NCBI GenBank assembly: GCA_963786445.1
Contig: CAWAZU010000039.1
Location: 62,001 to 126,000 of the forward strand
Origin: JAFKFJ01 sp963786445
GTDB lineage: Bacteria > Pseudomonadota > Alphaproteobacteria > Acetobacterales > Acetobacteraceae
Direction of reading: 5' to 3'
DNA: 64,000 nucleotides
How positions within the stretch are numbered: position 1 is the first letter of the stretch; every line of letters begins with the position of its first letter. Of this stretch, positions 17,551 through 24,967 are shown one piece after another. The position numbers and the translations under genes are program-made. Under the pieces are notes generated by a model that was given only the letters and a program-made list of their open reading frames with translations, had not been told where the DNA came from and ran no database searches.

Positions 17551-18030
17551 ATGAAGCCGCCGCCGCCCGACACGCCCCCGCTCGACGCCATCGACCGCCG
17601 CATCCTGGCCGAACTCCAGGCCGACGGGCGCATGACCAACGTGGAGCTGGCGCGTCGCGCCGGCATCTCGGCGCCGCCCTGCCTGCGCCGCGTGCGGCGG
17701 CTGGAGGAGGCGGGGATCATCCGCGGCTACCACGCCGACACCGACGCGCAGCTCCTGGGGTGGGAGATCACTTTCTTCGCCGTGGTCGGGCTGGAAAGCC
17801 AGAAGGAGAGCGTGCTGGCGGCGTTCGAGCAGCTCGTCGCCGGCTGGCCGGAGGTGCGCGAGTGCCACATGATCCGCGGCGGCGGCGATTTTTTGCTCAA
17901 GCTGGTGGCGCGCGACACCGCGCATGAGAACCAGCTGACGCAGCGGCTGACCGGGGCGCCGACGGTGGCGCGGGTGCAGACGCTGCAGACCATCCGCACC
18001 AGCCGCACGCTGGCGGGCGTGCCGCTCTGA
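17551..18030 (+). CDS. Lrp/AsnC family transcriptional regulator
   Basis: Small feast/famine regulator: HTH in DAIDRRILAELQADGRMTNV and CLRRVRRLEEAGIIRGY (about 12-60), then a RAM ligand-binding domain with CHMIRGGGDFLLKLVARD. It is 159 residues. Start 17551 has GGAG ten bases upstream. Divergent from trxB. The next gene, for a membrane glycosyltransferase, begins just after its stop. Confidence 0.92.
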   Translation: MKPPPPDTPPLDAIDRRILAELQADGRMTNVELARRAGISAPPCLRRVRRLEEAGIIRGYHADTDAQLLGWEITFFAVVGLESQKESVLAAFEQLVAGWPEVRECHMIRGGGDFLLKLVARDTAHENQLTQRLTGAPTVARVQTLQTIRTSRTLAGVPL

Positions 18031-18041
18031 TCCTGCTTGCC

Positions 18042-19457
18042 TTGGCGGCCCTGACGGCGGTTCGGCTGCTGGTGGCGGCCACGGCGCCGCTGGCGCCGGA
18101 CGAGGCCTACTACTGGGTCTGGTCGCGCGCGCTGGCGCCGGGTTTCTTCGACCATCCGCCGATGGTGGCGCTGTGGATCCGTGCCGGCACCGCGCTGGCC
18201 GGCGAGGGCACGCTCGGCGTGCGGCTGCTGGCGCCGCTCGCGGCGGCGCTTGGCAGCGTGCTGCTGGCGCAGGCGGCCGGTGACCTGCTCGGCGACCGGC
18301 GTGCCGGGATCCGGGCGGCGGTCATGCTGAACGCGACGCTGCTGTTCGGCGCCGGCGCGGTGACCATGACGCCCGACACGCCGCTGCTGTCCTTCTGGAC
18401 GGTGATGCTGTGGGCGCTGGCGCGGCTGCAGGCGACCGGGCGGGGCGGGTGGTGGCTGGTCGCCGGCGCGGCCGGGGGGCTGGCGCTCGACAGCAAATAC
18501 ACCGCCGGGCTGCTGGCGCCGGCGATCCTGTTCTGGCTGCTTGCCGCGCCCGGGTCGCGCCCGTGGCTGCGGCGGGTGCAACCCTGGCTCGGGGCGACGC
18601 TGGCGCTGGCGCTGTTCGCCCCGGTGGCGGCATGGAACGCGGCGCACGGCTGGGGCAGCTTCGCGCACCAGGGCGGACGCATCCTGGACTGGCAGCCGCA
18701 CGACGCTTTACAATATTTACTGGAATTAATCATCGGCCAGCTCGCCCTGGCGACGCCGCTGCTGGCGGTGATGTTCGGCGGCGGCATTTTGCGCGCTGTG
18801 CGCCTGGCGTGGCACGGCCGGCCGGCGTTCTTGCTGCTGGCGGCGCTGGTGGTGCTGCCGGCCGCAGTGTTCGTGCAGCACGCGTTCGGCGACCGGGTGC
18901 AGCCGAACTGGCCGGCGGTGACCTATCCCGCCGCCGCCATCGCCGCCGCCGCGCTGCCGTGGGGGCGGGCATGGCAGGCCTCGGCGGCGCTCGGCGGCGC
19001 GGTGACGGTGGTGGTGTACGCGCAGGGCGTGCTGGCGCCGCTGCCGCTGCCGGCGCCGCTCGACCCGACGCTGGAGCGGCTGGGCGGCTGGACAACGCTC
19101 GCGCAGGGCGTGGCGGCGGCGGCCGGGCGCGCCGATGCGGCGTTCGTCGCCAGCGACAATTATGGGTCCGCCTCGGAGCTGGCCTGGCGGCTGCCGGCGC
19201 GGCTGACGGTGGTGGGGGTCGATCCGCGCTGGGCGCTGTTCGGCCTGCCGGACGCGCGCCCCGCGATCGCCGGGCGCACCGGGCTGCTGCTGGCGCGCGC
19301 CGATCACGCGCCGGACCCGGCGGACTGGGGCACGCTGCTGCCGTTTGCGGAGGTGGCGCGCACGCGCGCCGGGGTGGTGGCCGAGCGATACTGGCTCTAT
19401 CTGGTCACCGGCCGCGCCGGGACGGAGCCGGCCGCGCTGCTGCCGCGACCGCGCTGA
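18042..19457 (+). CDS. GT39/ArnT-like membrane glycosyltransferase
   Basis: GT-C-fold membrane protein of ~471 residues. Seen: APDEAYYWVWS (Asp20-Glu21 catalytic pair), FFDHPPMVALW, about ten hydrophobic helices and a soluble C-terminal part. The start is uncertain: TTG 18042 is used, and an in-frame CTG at 18027 overlapping the Lrp stop is possible. It probably decorates a glycan or lipid from a polyprenyl-linked sugar. Not closely similar in motif detail to the gene at 7648-9195. Confidence 0.8.
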   Translation: MAALTAVRLLVAATAPLAPDEAYYWVWSRALAPGFFDHPPMVALWIRAGTALAGEGTLGVRLLAPLAAALGSVLLAQAAGDLLGDRRAGIRAAVMLNATLLFGAGAVTMTPDTPLLSFWTVMLWALARLQATGRGGWWLVAGAAGGLALDSKYTAGLLAPAILFWLLAAPGSRPWLRRVQPWLGATLALALFAPVAAWNAAHGWGSFAHQGGRILDWQPHDALQYLLELIIGQLALATPLLAVMFGGGILRAVRLAWHGRPAFLLLAALVVLPAAVFVQHAFGDRVQPNWPAVTYPAAAIAAAALPWGRAWQASAALGGAVTVVVYAQGVLAPLPLPAPLDPTLERLGGWTTLAQGVAAAAGRADAAFVASDNYGSASELAWRLPARLTVVGVDPRWALFGLPDARPAIAGRTGLLLARADHAPDPADWGTLLPFAEVARTRAGVVAERYWLYLVTGRAGTEPAALLPRPR

Positions 19458-19472
19458 GGAGAGGGGTGCAAG

Positions 19473-20462
19473 ATGGACCTGCCGACGCATGACGACGTGC
19501 AAGCCGCGTGCGCCCGCATCGCGCCGCATGTCGTGCGCACGCCAATGCTGCGCAGCGCCGCACTGGACGCGGCGAGGGGCGGCACCATCCTGCTCAAGCC
19601 GGAGCCGTTGCAGCGCACCGGCAGTTTCAAGCTCCGCGGCGCCACCAACGCGATCCGCCAGTTGGACACGGCGGCGCGGCGGCGCGGCGTGGTGACGCAT
19701 TCCTCGGGCAATCACGGCCAAGCGGTGGCCTGCGCCGCCGCCGCTCTGGGGGCGCCGGCGACGGTGTTCATGCCGGCGGACGCTCCGGCCATCAAGCGCG
19801 CCGGCACCGAGGCATGGGGGGCGACGGTCCGCCCCTACGACCGCGCCCGCGACGACCGCGAGGCATTGAGTCGCGCGCATGCCGAGGCGACCGGCCAGAC
19901 CGTGATCCCGCCCTTCGACCATCCCCACGTCATCGCCGGCCAAGGCACCGCGGCGCTGGAATTTTGCGAGGACGCGCGCGCCGCGGGCCTGGCGATGGAC
20001 GCGCTGCTGGTCCCTGCCGGCGGCGGCGGCTTGATCGCCGGCTGCGCGCTGGCGCTGCAAGGCGTCTCGCCGGCGACGCTTCTCTACTGCGTGGAGCCGG
20101 AGGGCTGGGACGACACCGGCCGCTCGCTCGCCGCCGGCGCGCGGCTGCGCAACGCACCGGGCGGTTCGGCGCTGTGCGACGCGCTGCTGGCGCCGATGCC
20201 GGGCGAACTGACATTCGCGATCAACCAAAACCGGCTCGCCGGCGGCGTCGCGGTCAGCGAGGCGGAGGTGCTGGCGGCGATGGCGTTCGCGTTCCGCCAT
20301 CTCAAGCTGGTGGTCGAGCCAGGCGGCGCGGTCGCACTGGCCGCGCTGCTGGCGGGGAAATTCGCCGCACGCGGGAAGGTCGTGGGCGTCGTGCTGAGCG
20401 GCGGCAATGTCGATCCGGCGGTGTTCGCGCGCTCCCTGGTCGCTACCGATCCAACCGTGTGA
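19473..20462 (+). CDS. PLP-dependent threonine/serine dehydratase
   Basis: Fold-type II PLP enzyme of 329 residues. The PLP lysine is in TGSFKLRGA (Lys53), SSGNHGQAVA binds the substrate carboxylate, and PAGGGGLIAG (about 181-190) holds the phosphate. There is no C-terminal ACT domain, so it is a catabolic-type threonine/serine dehydratase, a serine racemase or an EutB-like enzyme. It follows the GT39 gene by 15 bases. Its end overlaps the convergent oxidase gene by 20 bases. Confidence 0.85.
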   Translation: MDLPTHDDVQAACARIAPHVVRTPMLRSAALDAARGGTILLKPEPLQRTGSFKLRGATNAIRQLDTAARRRGVVTHSSGNHGQAVACAAAALGAPATVFMPADAPAIKRAGTEAWGATVRPYDRARDDREALSRAHAEATGQTVIPPFDHPHVIAGQGTAALEFCEDARAAGLAMDALLVPAGGGGLIAGCALALQGVSPATLLYCVEPEGWDDTGRSLAAGARLRNAPGGSALCDALLAPMPGELTFAINQNRLAGGVAVSEAEVLAAMAFAFRHLKLVVEPGGAVALAALLAGKFAARGKVVGVVLSGGNVDPAVFARSLVATDPTV

Positions 20463-22272
20463 ACCCGTCGGCGCTCCACGCCTCGCTGCCGACGCCGTGA
20501 TGCACGCAGAACAGGCCGTCGGGGTCATATTTCTGCTTGACCGCCGCCAGTCTCTTGTAGTTCGGACCCCAGTAGGATTGCTGCCAGTCCTCCTGAAAAT
20601 AGTCGGATTCCGAGACGTAGGCGCCGGAGCCGGGCGTTACGCGCTGGAGTTCGGCCATTGCCCGGCCAACGCTCGCGGCCTGCCCGCGGGCCAGCGCGAG
20701 ATCCGGCTGGTGCCCGGGAACGGTCGGGAACGACAGGGCGCTGCTGGCGCCGCAGATCGCCAGCGCAAAGGCGTCGAGCACCGCCGGGTTCATGGCGGTG
20801 TCCCGCGCGGCGGCGACGGCATTCGTGGGTGCGCCGGCCAACCCCTTGTTGCAATGCAGCTCCACCGCCCAGTGCCGCGATGAAGCGAACAGGGCATCGG
20901 CGAGGCGCGGCAGCCGATCCTCGGACAGCAGCGACGCCGACAGCCACGCTGATCCGAGGCCGTGCATGAACTGGCTTGCTTGCGGCGCATCGCCGGCCGA
21001 CCAGACATTGCCGCCCGGCGCGCCGGGCCGGTCATCTGCCAGGAAGAACTGCGGCAGATGCGTCCGCAGATAGTCGCCGTTCCAGTAGTCCCGCGCCGGC
21101 AGGCTCTTGATCGTGGCCGGCGTTGGCATCGTGAACTCCTGAGGCGACGCCGCGACCCAGTCGAGAAAGGGCTGCCAGACGGCCTGCGCCTGCGTCTGGT
21201 CCAGGCGCTGGAACACCATGCCCACCGCAAACGTGTTGTCCGGCTGGAAATGGACCTCCTCGCCCCAATGGGGGTTGCACAGGCTGTCCTTGCAGAAGGC
21301 GAGAAAGCGCGCGATCAGCCGGCGGAACGCGGCATCGGAGGCGGCCCGGATGGTCATGAACACCGCGCCGACGACCTCCGGCATGTCGTGCGTGCGCAGC
21401 GTCACCCGCGTGACGACACCGAAACCGCCGCCGCCGCCGCCCTTCAGCGCCCAGAACAGGTCGGGCTCCCGGCACGCATTGACGATCCGCACGGCGCCAT
21501 CGGCGGTGACGACTTCCGCCTCCAGCAGGCTGCCGGCGGCGGTGCCGTAGTTCTTGGAAAAGTTGCCGAATCCGCCGCTCTGCACGAGTCCGGCGACGCC
21601 GACGGTCGCGCAGCCGCCGCCCTGCACATAGCGCCCGGCCCCCGCCATCACGGCCTCATAGACCGGCATCCAGATCGCGCCCGCGCCGATGGTGACGGCT
21701 GGCTGTGGCGAGATGCGGCCGGCGCAGTCCGCGGGCACGAAGGCATCGTGCAGGGCGATGTCGGTCATCGGCCGCGTCCAGACCAGCAGCGAGTCGGGCG
21801 CGTCGGAGGTGCCGGTGTAGCTATGGCCGCCGCCCTTCACGACCAGCCGCAGATTGTGCTCGCGCGCGAAGGTAACCGCGGCGGCCACGTCACGCGCCTG
21901 CCGCGTGGCGACGGCGTAGACGCTCGGCGTGGAGGTCCAGGCATCGACCCAGCCGGTGGTCCCGGTGAGTCCGGCCTCGTCGCGCAAGTAGTACGGATTC
22001 CGCAGGTCATGAAAGACGGTCCGGCAGGCCGGCCCATCCGGCGCGGCCTGACAGGCGGCGAGCGGCCACGCGACCCTGGTGAGCTGCCCGCCGACTGCCG
22101 CATTCAGCCTTTCCCACTGCGCCGCTGACGGCCATGCCGCATCGGATGGCCGGACGCGGCGAACGGTCCGGGCGGAGGCGGCAACGGCCGGCCGCGCGGC
22201 CGGCAGGATCGGCCCGAGCATGGGCAGGATCGCCGCGGTCGCGGCCCGCTTCAGCAGTCTCCTTCGCCGCAT
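20443..22272 (-). CDS. Secreted FAD-binding oxidase of the berberine-bridge (BBE) type
   Basis: 609-residue VAO-type flavoprotein. The N-terminus MRRRRLLKRAATAAILPML fits a Tat-type signal peptide. The FAD domain holds VVKGGGHSYTG (His150) and YVQGGGCATVGVAGL (Cys221), the two positions that tether FAD in bicovalent BBE enzymes. The C-terminal BBE segment reads YWGPNYKRLAAVKQKYDP. It would oxidise an alcohol, sugar or similar compound in the periplasm; the substrate cannot be told. Confidence 0.85.
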   Translation of the reverse strand: MRRRRLLKRAATAAILPMLGPILPAARPAVAASARTVRRVRPSDAAWPSAAQWERLNAAVGGQLTRVAWPLAACQAAPDGPACRTVFHDLRNPYYLRDEAGLTGTTGWVDAWTSTPSVYAVATRQARDVAAAVTFAREHNLRLVVKGGGHSYTGTSDAPDSLLVWTRPMTDIALHDAFVPADCAGRISPQPAVTIGAGAIWMPVYEAVMAGAGRYVQGGGCATVGVAGLVQSGGFGNFSKNYGTAAGSLLEAEVVTADGAVRIVNACREPDLFWALKGGGGGGFGVVTRVTLRTHDMPEVVGAVFMTIRAASDAAFRRLIARFLAFCKDSLCNPHWGEEVHFQPDNTFAVGMVFQRLDQTQAQAVWQPFLDWVAASPQEFTMPTPATIKSLPARDYWNGDYLRTHLPQFFLADDRPGAPGGNVWSAGDAPQASQFMHGLGSAWLSASLLSEDRLPRLADALFASSRHWAVELHCNKGLAGAPTNAVAAARDTAMNPAVLDAFALAICGASSALSFPTVPGHQPDLALARGQAASVGRAMAELQRVTPGSGAYVSESDYFQEDWQQSYWGPNYKRLAAVKQKYDPDGLFCVHHGVGSEAWSADGFTRLDR

Positions 22273-22327
22273 CGGACCCCACCCTCCCGTATCGTGACCG
22301 CGAATGGTCGATCAATCCTGCGATCGT

Positions 22328-22906
22328 CTAGAGGAACCGCAGCGCCAGAAATCCGCCGATCAGGCCGATGGCGACGGCGGAGGTCACCAGCGTCAGCCGC
22401 CGCTCGATGAAGTCGCGCACCGACGGGCCGTAGTGGCGGATCAGCGCGGCGACGAGGAAAAAACGCAACCCCCGGGTCACCAAACTCGCCGCCATGAACA
22501 GCGGAAAATCAAAATGCGCGGCGCCGGAGGCGATGGTGACGATCTTGTACGGGATCGGCGTCAGCCCCTTGACCAAAATCACCCACAGGCCCCAGCGCGC
22601 GTAGGTTTCCTGAAAGCGCGCGAACGCCGCGTCGTAATGGTAGGCGTGCAGCAGCGGCCGGGCGAACTGGTCGAACAGCGCATAGCCGATCAGGTAGCCG
22701 AGCGCCCCGCCGGCGACGCTCGCCGCGGTGCAGATCGCCGCCAACCGCCAGGCGCGCGACGGGCGCGCCAGCGCCATCGGCACCAGCAGCAAGTCGGGCG
22801 GGATGGGAAAAAAACTGCTCTCGGCGAACGCCACCGCCGCCAGCCACCACGGCGCATGCGGCGATGCGGCCAGCGACAGCACGCGGCGGTAGAGGCGCAG
22901 CAGCAT
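22328..22906 (-). CDS. YqaA/DedA-type VTT membrane protein
   Basis: SNARE-associated (VTT) inner-membrane protein, 192 residues. Seen: FAESSFFPIPPDLLLVPMAL (first membrane segment), GYLIGYALFDQF and VKGLTPIPYKIVTIASGA, the re-entrant loop segment with its conserved Pro. ATG 22906 gives the usual N-terminus; a GTG at 22933 is in frame. Family members act in lipid flipping and membrane homeostasis; no specific role is shown here. Confidence 0.87.
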   Translation of the reverse strand: MLLRLYRRVLSLAASPHAPWWLAAVAFAESSFFPIPPDLLLVPMALARPSRAWRLAAICTAASVAGGALGYLIGYALFDQFARPLLHAYHYDAAFARFQETYARWGLWVILVKGLTPIPYKIVTIASGAAHFDFPLFMAASLVTRGLRFFLVAALIRHYGPSVRDFIERRLTLVTSAVAIGLIGGFLALRFL

Positions 22907-23019
22907 CAGGGCGGCATGCCACGCTGACGGCACCGAGGCAATCGCGCCGCCATCAAGCCTGCGCCAAATGGGCTGGCGGGCGCCGCCAGCCGCGCTATCG
23001 TTGCGCCGCCACTGCCGGG

Positions 23020-23487
23020 ATGCAAATCATGCGCTGCCTCCTTGCCTGCCTGTTCGGCTTCGTGACCGTGATGGCAACGGCACCGCTCGGCGCCGCCGAG
23101 CCGCCGCACGCCTGGCTGTTCGGGGAGTGGACCGGCGGCCTGTTCCCCGCCCCGCCGCATCCGACGGCCGAGGAGTGCCGCGCCCAGCCGACCGTGGTGT
23201 TCATGCGCGACGTGGTGCTGCGCGCCACGCTGACCGACGTGACTTTTGTGCAGCGCGTGGTGGCGACCGCGCGGACCTATGGCGAGCACACCGACTTCAC
23301 CTTCGCCCCGGTCCCGTCGGCATCGGCGGCGACCGACCCGCTGACCGGGCAGCCGGTCGCCCGCAGTTCGGGCTTCGGCTGTGCCGGACCGGACGAACTG
23401 CATGTCGTGCGCCGGGGCGCCAACGAGATCGCCTTCCCCGGCTGTGCCGACTTCCCGAATCCGCTGGTGCGCTGCCCGACCCGCTGA
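23020..23487 (+). CDS. Hypothetical secreted protein
   Basis: 155 residues with a Sec-type signal peptide (about 1-25, MRCLLACLFGFVTVMATAP then LGAAEPP). The mature part contains several cysteines (in EECRAQ, GFGCAG, PGCADF and VRCPTR) that could form disulfides. I do not recognise the family. It is convergent with the KGG gene, with a hairpin between the two. Confidence 0.65.
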   Translation: MQIMRCLLACLFGFVTVMATAPLGAAEPPHAWLFGEWTGGLFPAPPHPTAEECRAQPTVVFMRDVVLRATLTDVTFVQRVVATARTYGEHTDFTFAPVPSASAATDPLTGQPVARSSGFGCAGPDELHVVRRGANEIAFPGCADFPNPLVRCPTR

Positions 23488-23515
23488 CCGGATCGCGCAC
23501 CGCTGGCATCCGAGC

Positions 23516-23540
23516 GGGCCGGGGCGCGCGGCCCCGGCCC
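23516..23540. terminator. GC-rich hairpin between convergent genes
   Basis: A perfect 9-bp stem GGGCCGGGG / CCCCGGCCC with a 7-base loop lies between the stops of the secreted-protein gene and the KGG gene. There is no U-tract on either strand, so factor-independent termination would be weak. Its place between two converging genes suggests a shared transcription end. Confidence 0.5.
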
Positions 23541-23546
23541 ATCCGA

Positions 23547-23837
23547 TCAGCCGCGGCCGCCGTGGCTGTGTTCGCCGCCCTTGCGGCCAGCCTCGGCGGC
23601 CTTCTCGTGATCGTTGGCGAAGTTGCCCGGATTGTGCTCCGCGCCGCCGCCGCCATGGCTGTGTTCGCCGCCCTTGCGGCCGGCCTCGGCGGCCTTTTCG
23701 CGGTCCTGGGCGAAGTTGCCCGGGTTGTGCTCGGCGCCGCCGCCGCCATGGCTGTGCTCGCCGCCCTTGCGGCCGGCCTCGGACGCCTTCTCGCGGTCCT
23801 GGGCGAAGTTGCCGGGATTGCCGGAATGCTGGGCCAT
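23547..23837 (-). CDS. KGG-repeat general stress protein
   Basis: 96 residues made of three tandem 31-residue units, each NPGNFAxDxEKAxEAGRKGG followed by EHSHGG. These are the KGG motifs of YciG/GsiB-type stress proteins: hydrophilic, Gly-rich and probably disordered. Start 23837 has AAGGAG at a good distance. An EcfG-type promoter lies 57 bases upstream, so it is probably induced by the alphaproteobacterial general stress response. Confidence 0.9.
   Translation of the reverse strand: MAQHSGNPGNFAQDREKASEAGRKGGEHSHGGGGAEHNPGNFAQDREKAAEAGRKGGEHSHGGGGAEHNPGNFANDHEKAAEAGRKGGEHSHGGRG
23550..23819 (-). repeat. Three tandem 93-bp coding repeats
   Basis: In-frame direct repeats encoding the three KGG units; the last is shorter (84 bp). 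Copies 1 and 2 are nearly identical and copy 3 differs at a few codons. They could expand or shrink by slippage. These are coding repeats, not an array with spacers. Confidence 0.9.
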
Positions 23838-23893
23838 GTTTCTTTCTCCTTTGACGAACGCGGCCCACCTGTGTTGGACCACGTGTCGCGGCT

Positions 23894-23918
23894 AACGGAT
23901 GTCGTGCCGCGCTGTTCC
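23894..23918 (-). promoter_or_regulatory. EcfG (general stress sigma) promoter of the KGG gene
   Basis: On the reverse strand: GGAAC (23918-23914), 16 bases, CGTT (23897-23894). This matches the alphaproteobacterial EcfG consensus GGAAC-N16/17-CGTT exactly and points at the KGG gene. Confidence 0.8.
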
Positions 23919-24056
23919 ACGGGATTCGCCGAATCGTGAGGGCGTCTATTTTGCGTGCCGCCGGCGCTATAGTTTCGATGCGGCCGCTCTCTCATAATTG
24001 CATTGTACGAATGCTTCCGACGAACCGATGAATGCGGCGGGCGCTGCGCCCTGCGG

Positions 24057-24458
24057 CTAGTTTGCGGGAGGGAACGGTTCCACGTAGCTTTCGGCCGTCC
24101 GGCCGAAATAGACCGCGCGGCGGCCGGCCAGCGAGACGAAGTAGCCAACGCAGCCGGCAGCGGCGATGCGCTCGCAGAATTCCGTGTAGTCGATCGTCTG
24201 CGCCTGGATCGCGCGCACCGCCGCCGCGACGCCGCCGGCCGAGAACGCCTGCGCCGGCCGGGTCGCGACCGGCGCCGCCGGCACCACCGCGGAGGCGCCG
24301 TCCGGAAGATAGTAGGTCTTTTCAGCCCGCTGCAGGTCGGCGTGGTAGCGCTCCACGCCCGCCGCCAGCAGCTTGCCCACGACTTGCGGGAAGCTGAGAC
24401 GATTCTCGTCGGAGCCGTTCGTGCATTCGACCAGCACGTCCTTGATCTGCGATTCCAT
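24057..24458 (-). CDS. DUF1398 family protein
   Basis: 133-residue soluble protein of the DUF1398 (YbcV-like) family. Seen: LSFPQVVGKLLAAGVERYHAD, EKTYYLPDG, IDYTEFCERIAAAGCVGYFV and VYFGRTAESYVEPFP. Function unknown. It is preceded by its own sigma70-like promoter with an overlapping inverted repeat. Confidence 0.85.
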   Translation of the reverse strand: MESQIKDVLVECTNGSDENRLSFPQVVGKLLAAGVERYHADLQRAEKTYYLPDGASAVVPAAPVATRPAQAFSAGGVAAAVRAIQAQTIDYTEFCERIAAAGCVGYFVSLAGRRAVYFGRTAESYVEPFPPAN

Positions 24459-24506
24459 CGGTTCGCTCCTGCGGTTCGAGGTTGGGCGGGCGTCATCGGT
24501 TGACTT

Positions 24507-24537
24507 GGAAACTAGACACCAATGGTTTCCTTGTCAA
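24507..24537 (-). promoter_or_regulatory. Sigma70-type promoter with operator-like inverted repeat for the DUF1398 gene
   Basis: Reverse strand: TTGACA (24537-24532), 17-base spacer, TAGTTT (24514-24509). An inverted repeat GGAAAC-N12-GTTTCC (24507-24530) covers the spacer and the -10. This suggests a dimeric regulator that blocks or reshapes the promoter. No regulator gene lies nearby. Confidence 0.65.
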
Positions 24538-24667
24538 CTGCCGCCGGGCGAGATCCGGCGGAACCGGGCCAAACCCTGGTTTTTGATGACGTCGCATGCT
24601 TGCGGCCGGGCATGAAGCCGTGGCGAAATCGGCGCCACCTGAGCCCGTAACCCTCGCGGAGACGCGC

Positions 24668-24958
24668 ATGGACCTCGCCGATTTTCGCGCCTCGCTCGCC
24701 GATGCCGCGCCCCCGCCGGCGCTTTCGCTCGCACTCCAGGGTCTCTGGTGGGACGGCAAGGGCGACTGGGCGCGCGCACACCAGTGCGCCCAGGACCAGG
24801 ACGACGCCGACGGCGCCGCGGTCCACGCCTATCTGCACCGCAAGGAGGGCGACCCCGGCAACGCCGGCTACTGGTACCGCCGCGCCGGCCGCACGCCGCC
24901 GGCGGGCACGCTGGACGCGGAGTGGGACCGCCTGGTCGAGGAGTTGCTGGCGGCTTGA
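24668..24958 (+). CDS. Small conserved hypothetical protein
   Basis: 96 residues with LQGLWWDGKGDWARAHQCAQ then AVHAYLHRKEGDPGNAGYWY and RRAGRTPP. The helical pattern is like that of small proteins widespread in alphaproteobacteria with no known role. ATG 24668 is preceded by GCGGAG; the frame upstream (from 24596) lacks similar character. It is convergent with the MHYT-GGDEF-EAL gene, with ten bases between the stops. Confidence 0.7.
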   Translation: MDLADFRASLADAAPPPALSLALQGLWWDGKGDWARAHQCAQDQDDADGAAVHAYLHRKEGDPGNAGYWYRRAGRTPPAGTLDAEWDRLVEELLAA

Positions 24959-24967
24959 GGCCGGTGG

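Noticed and set aside
23550..23819. Possible CRISPR array
   Set aside because: The three repeats abut each other without spacers and encode KGG protein units.
22968..23939. Forward ORF of 323 residues through the KGG region
   Set aside because: It overlaps the secreted-protein gene in a different frame and is antisense to the KGG gene; its hydrophobic repeats are just the complement of the KGG repeats.
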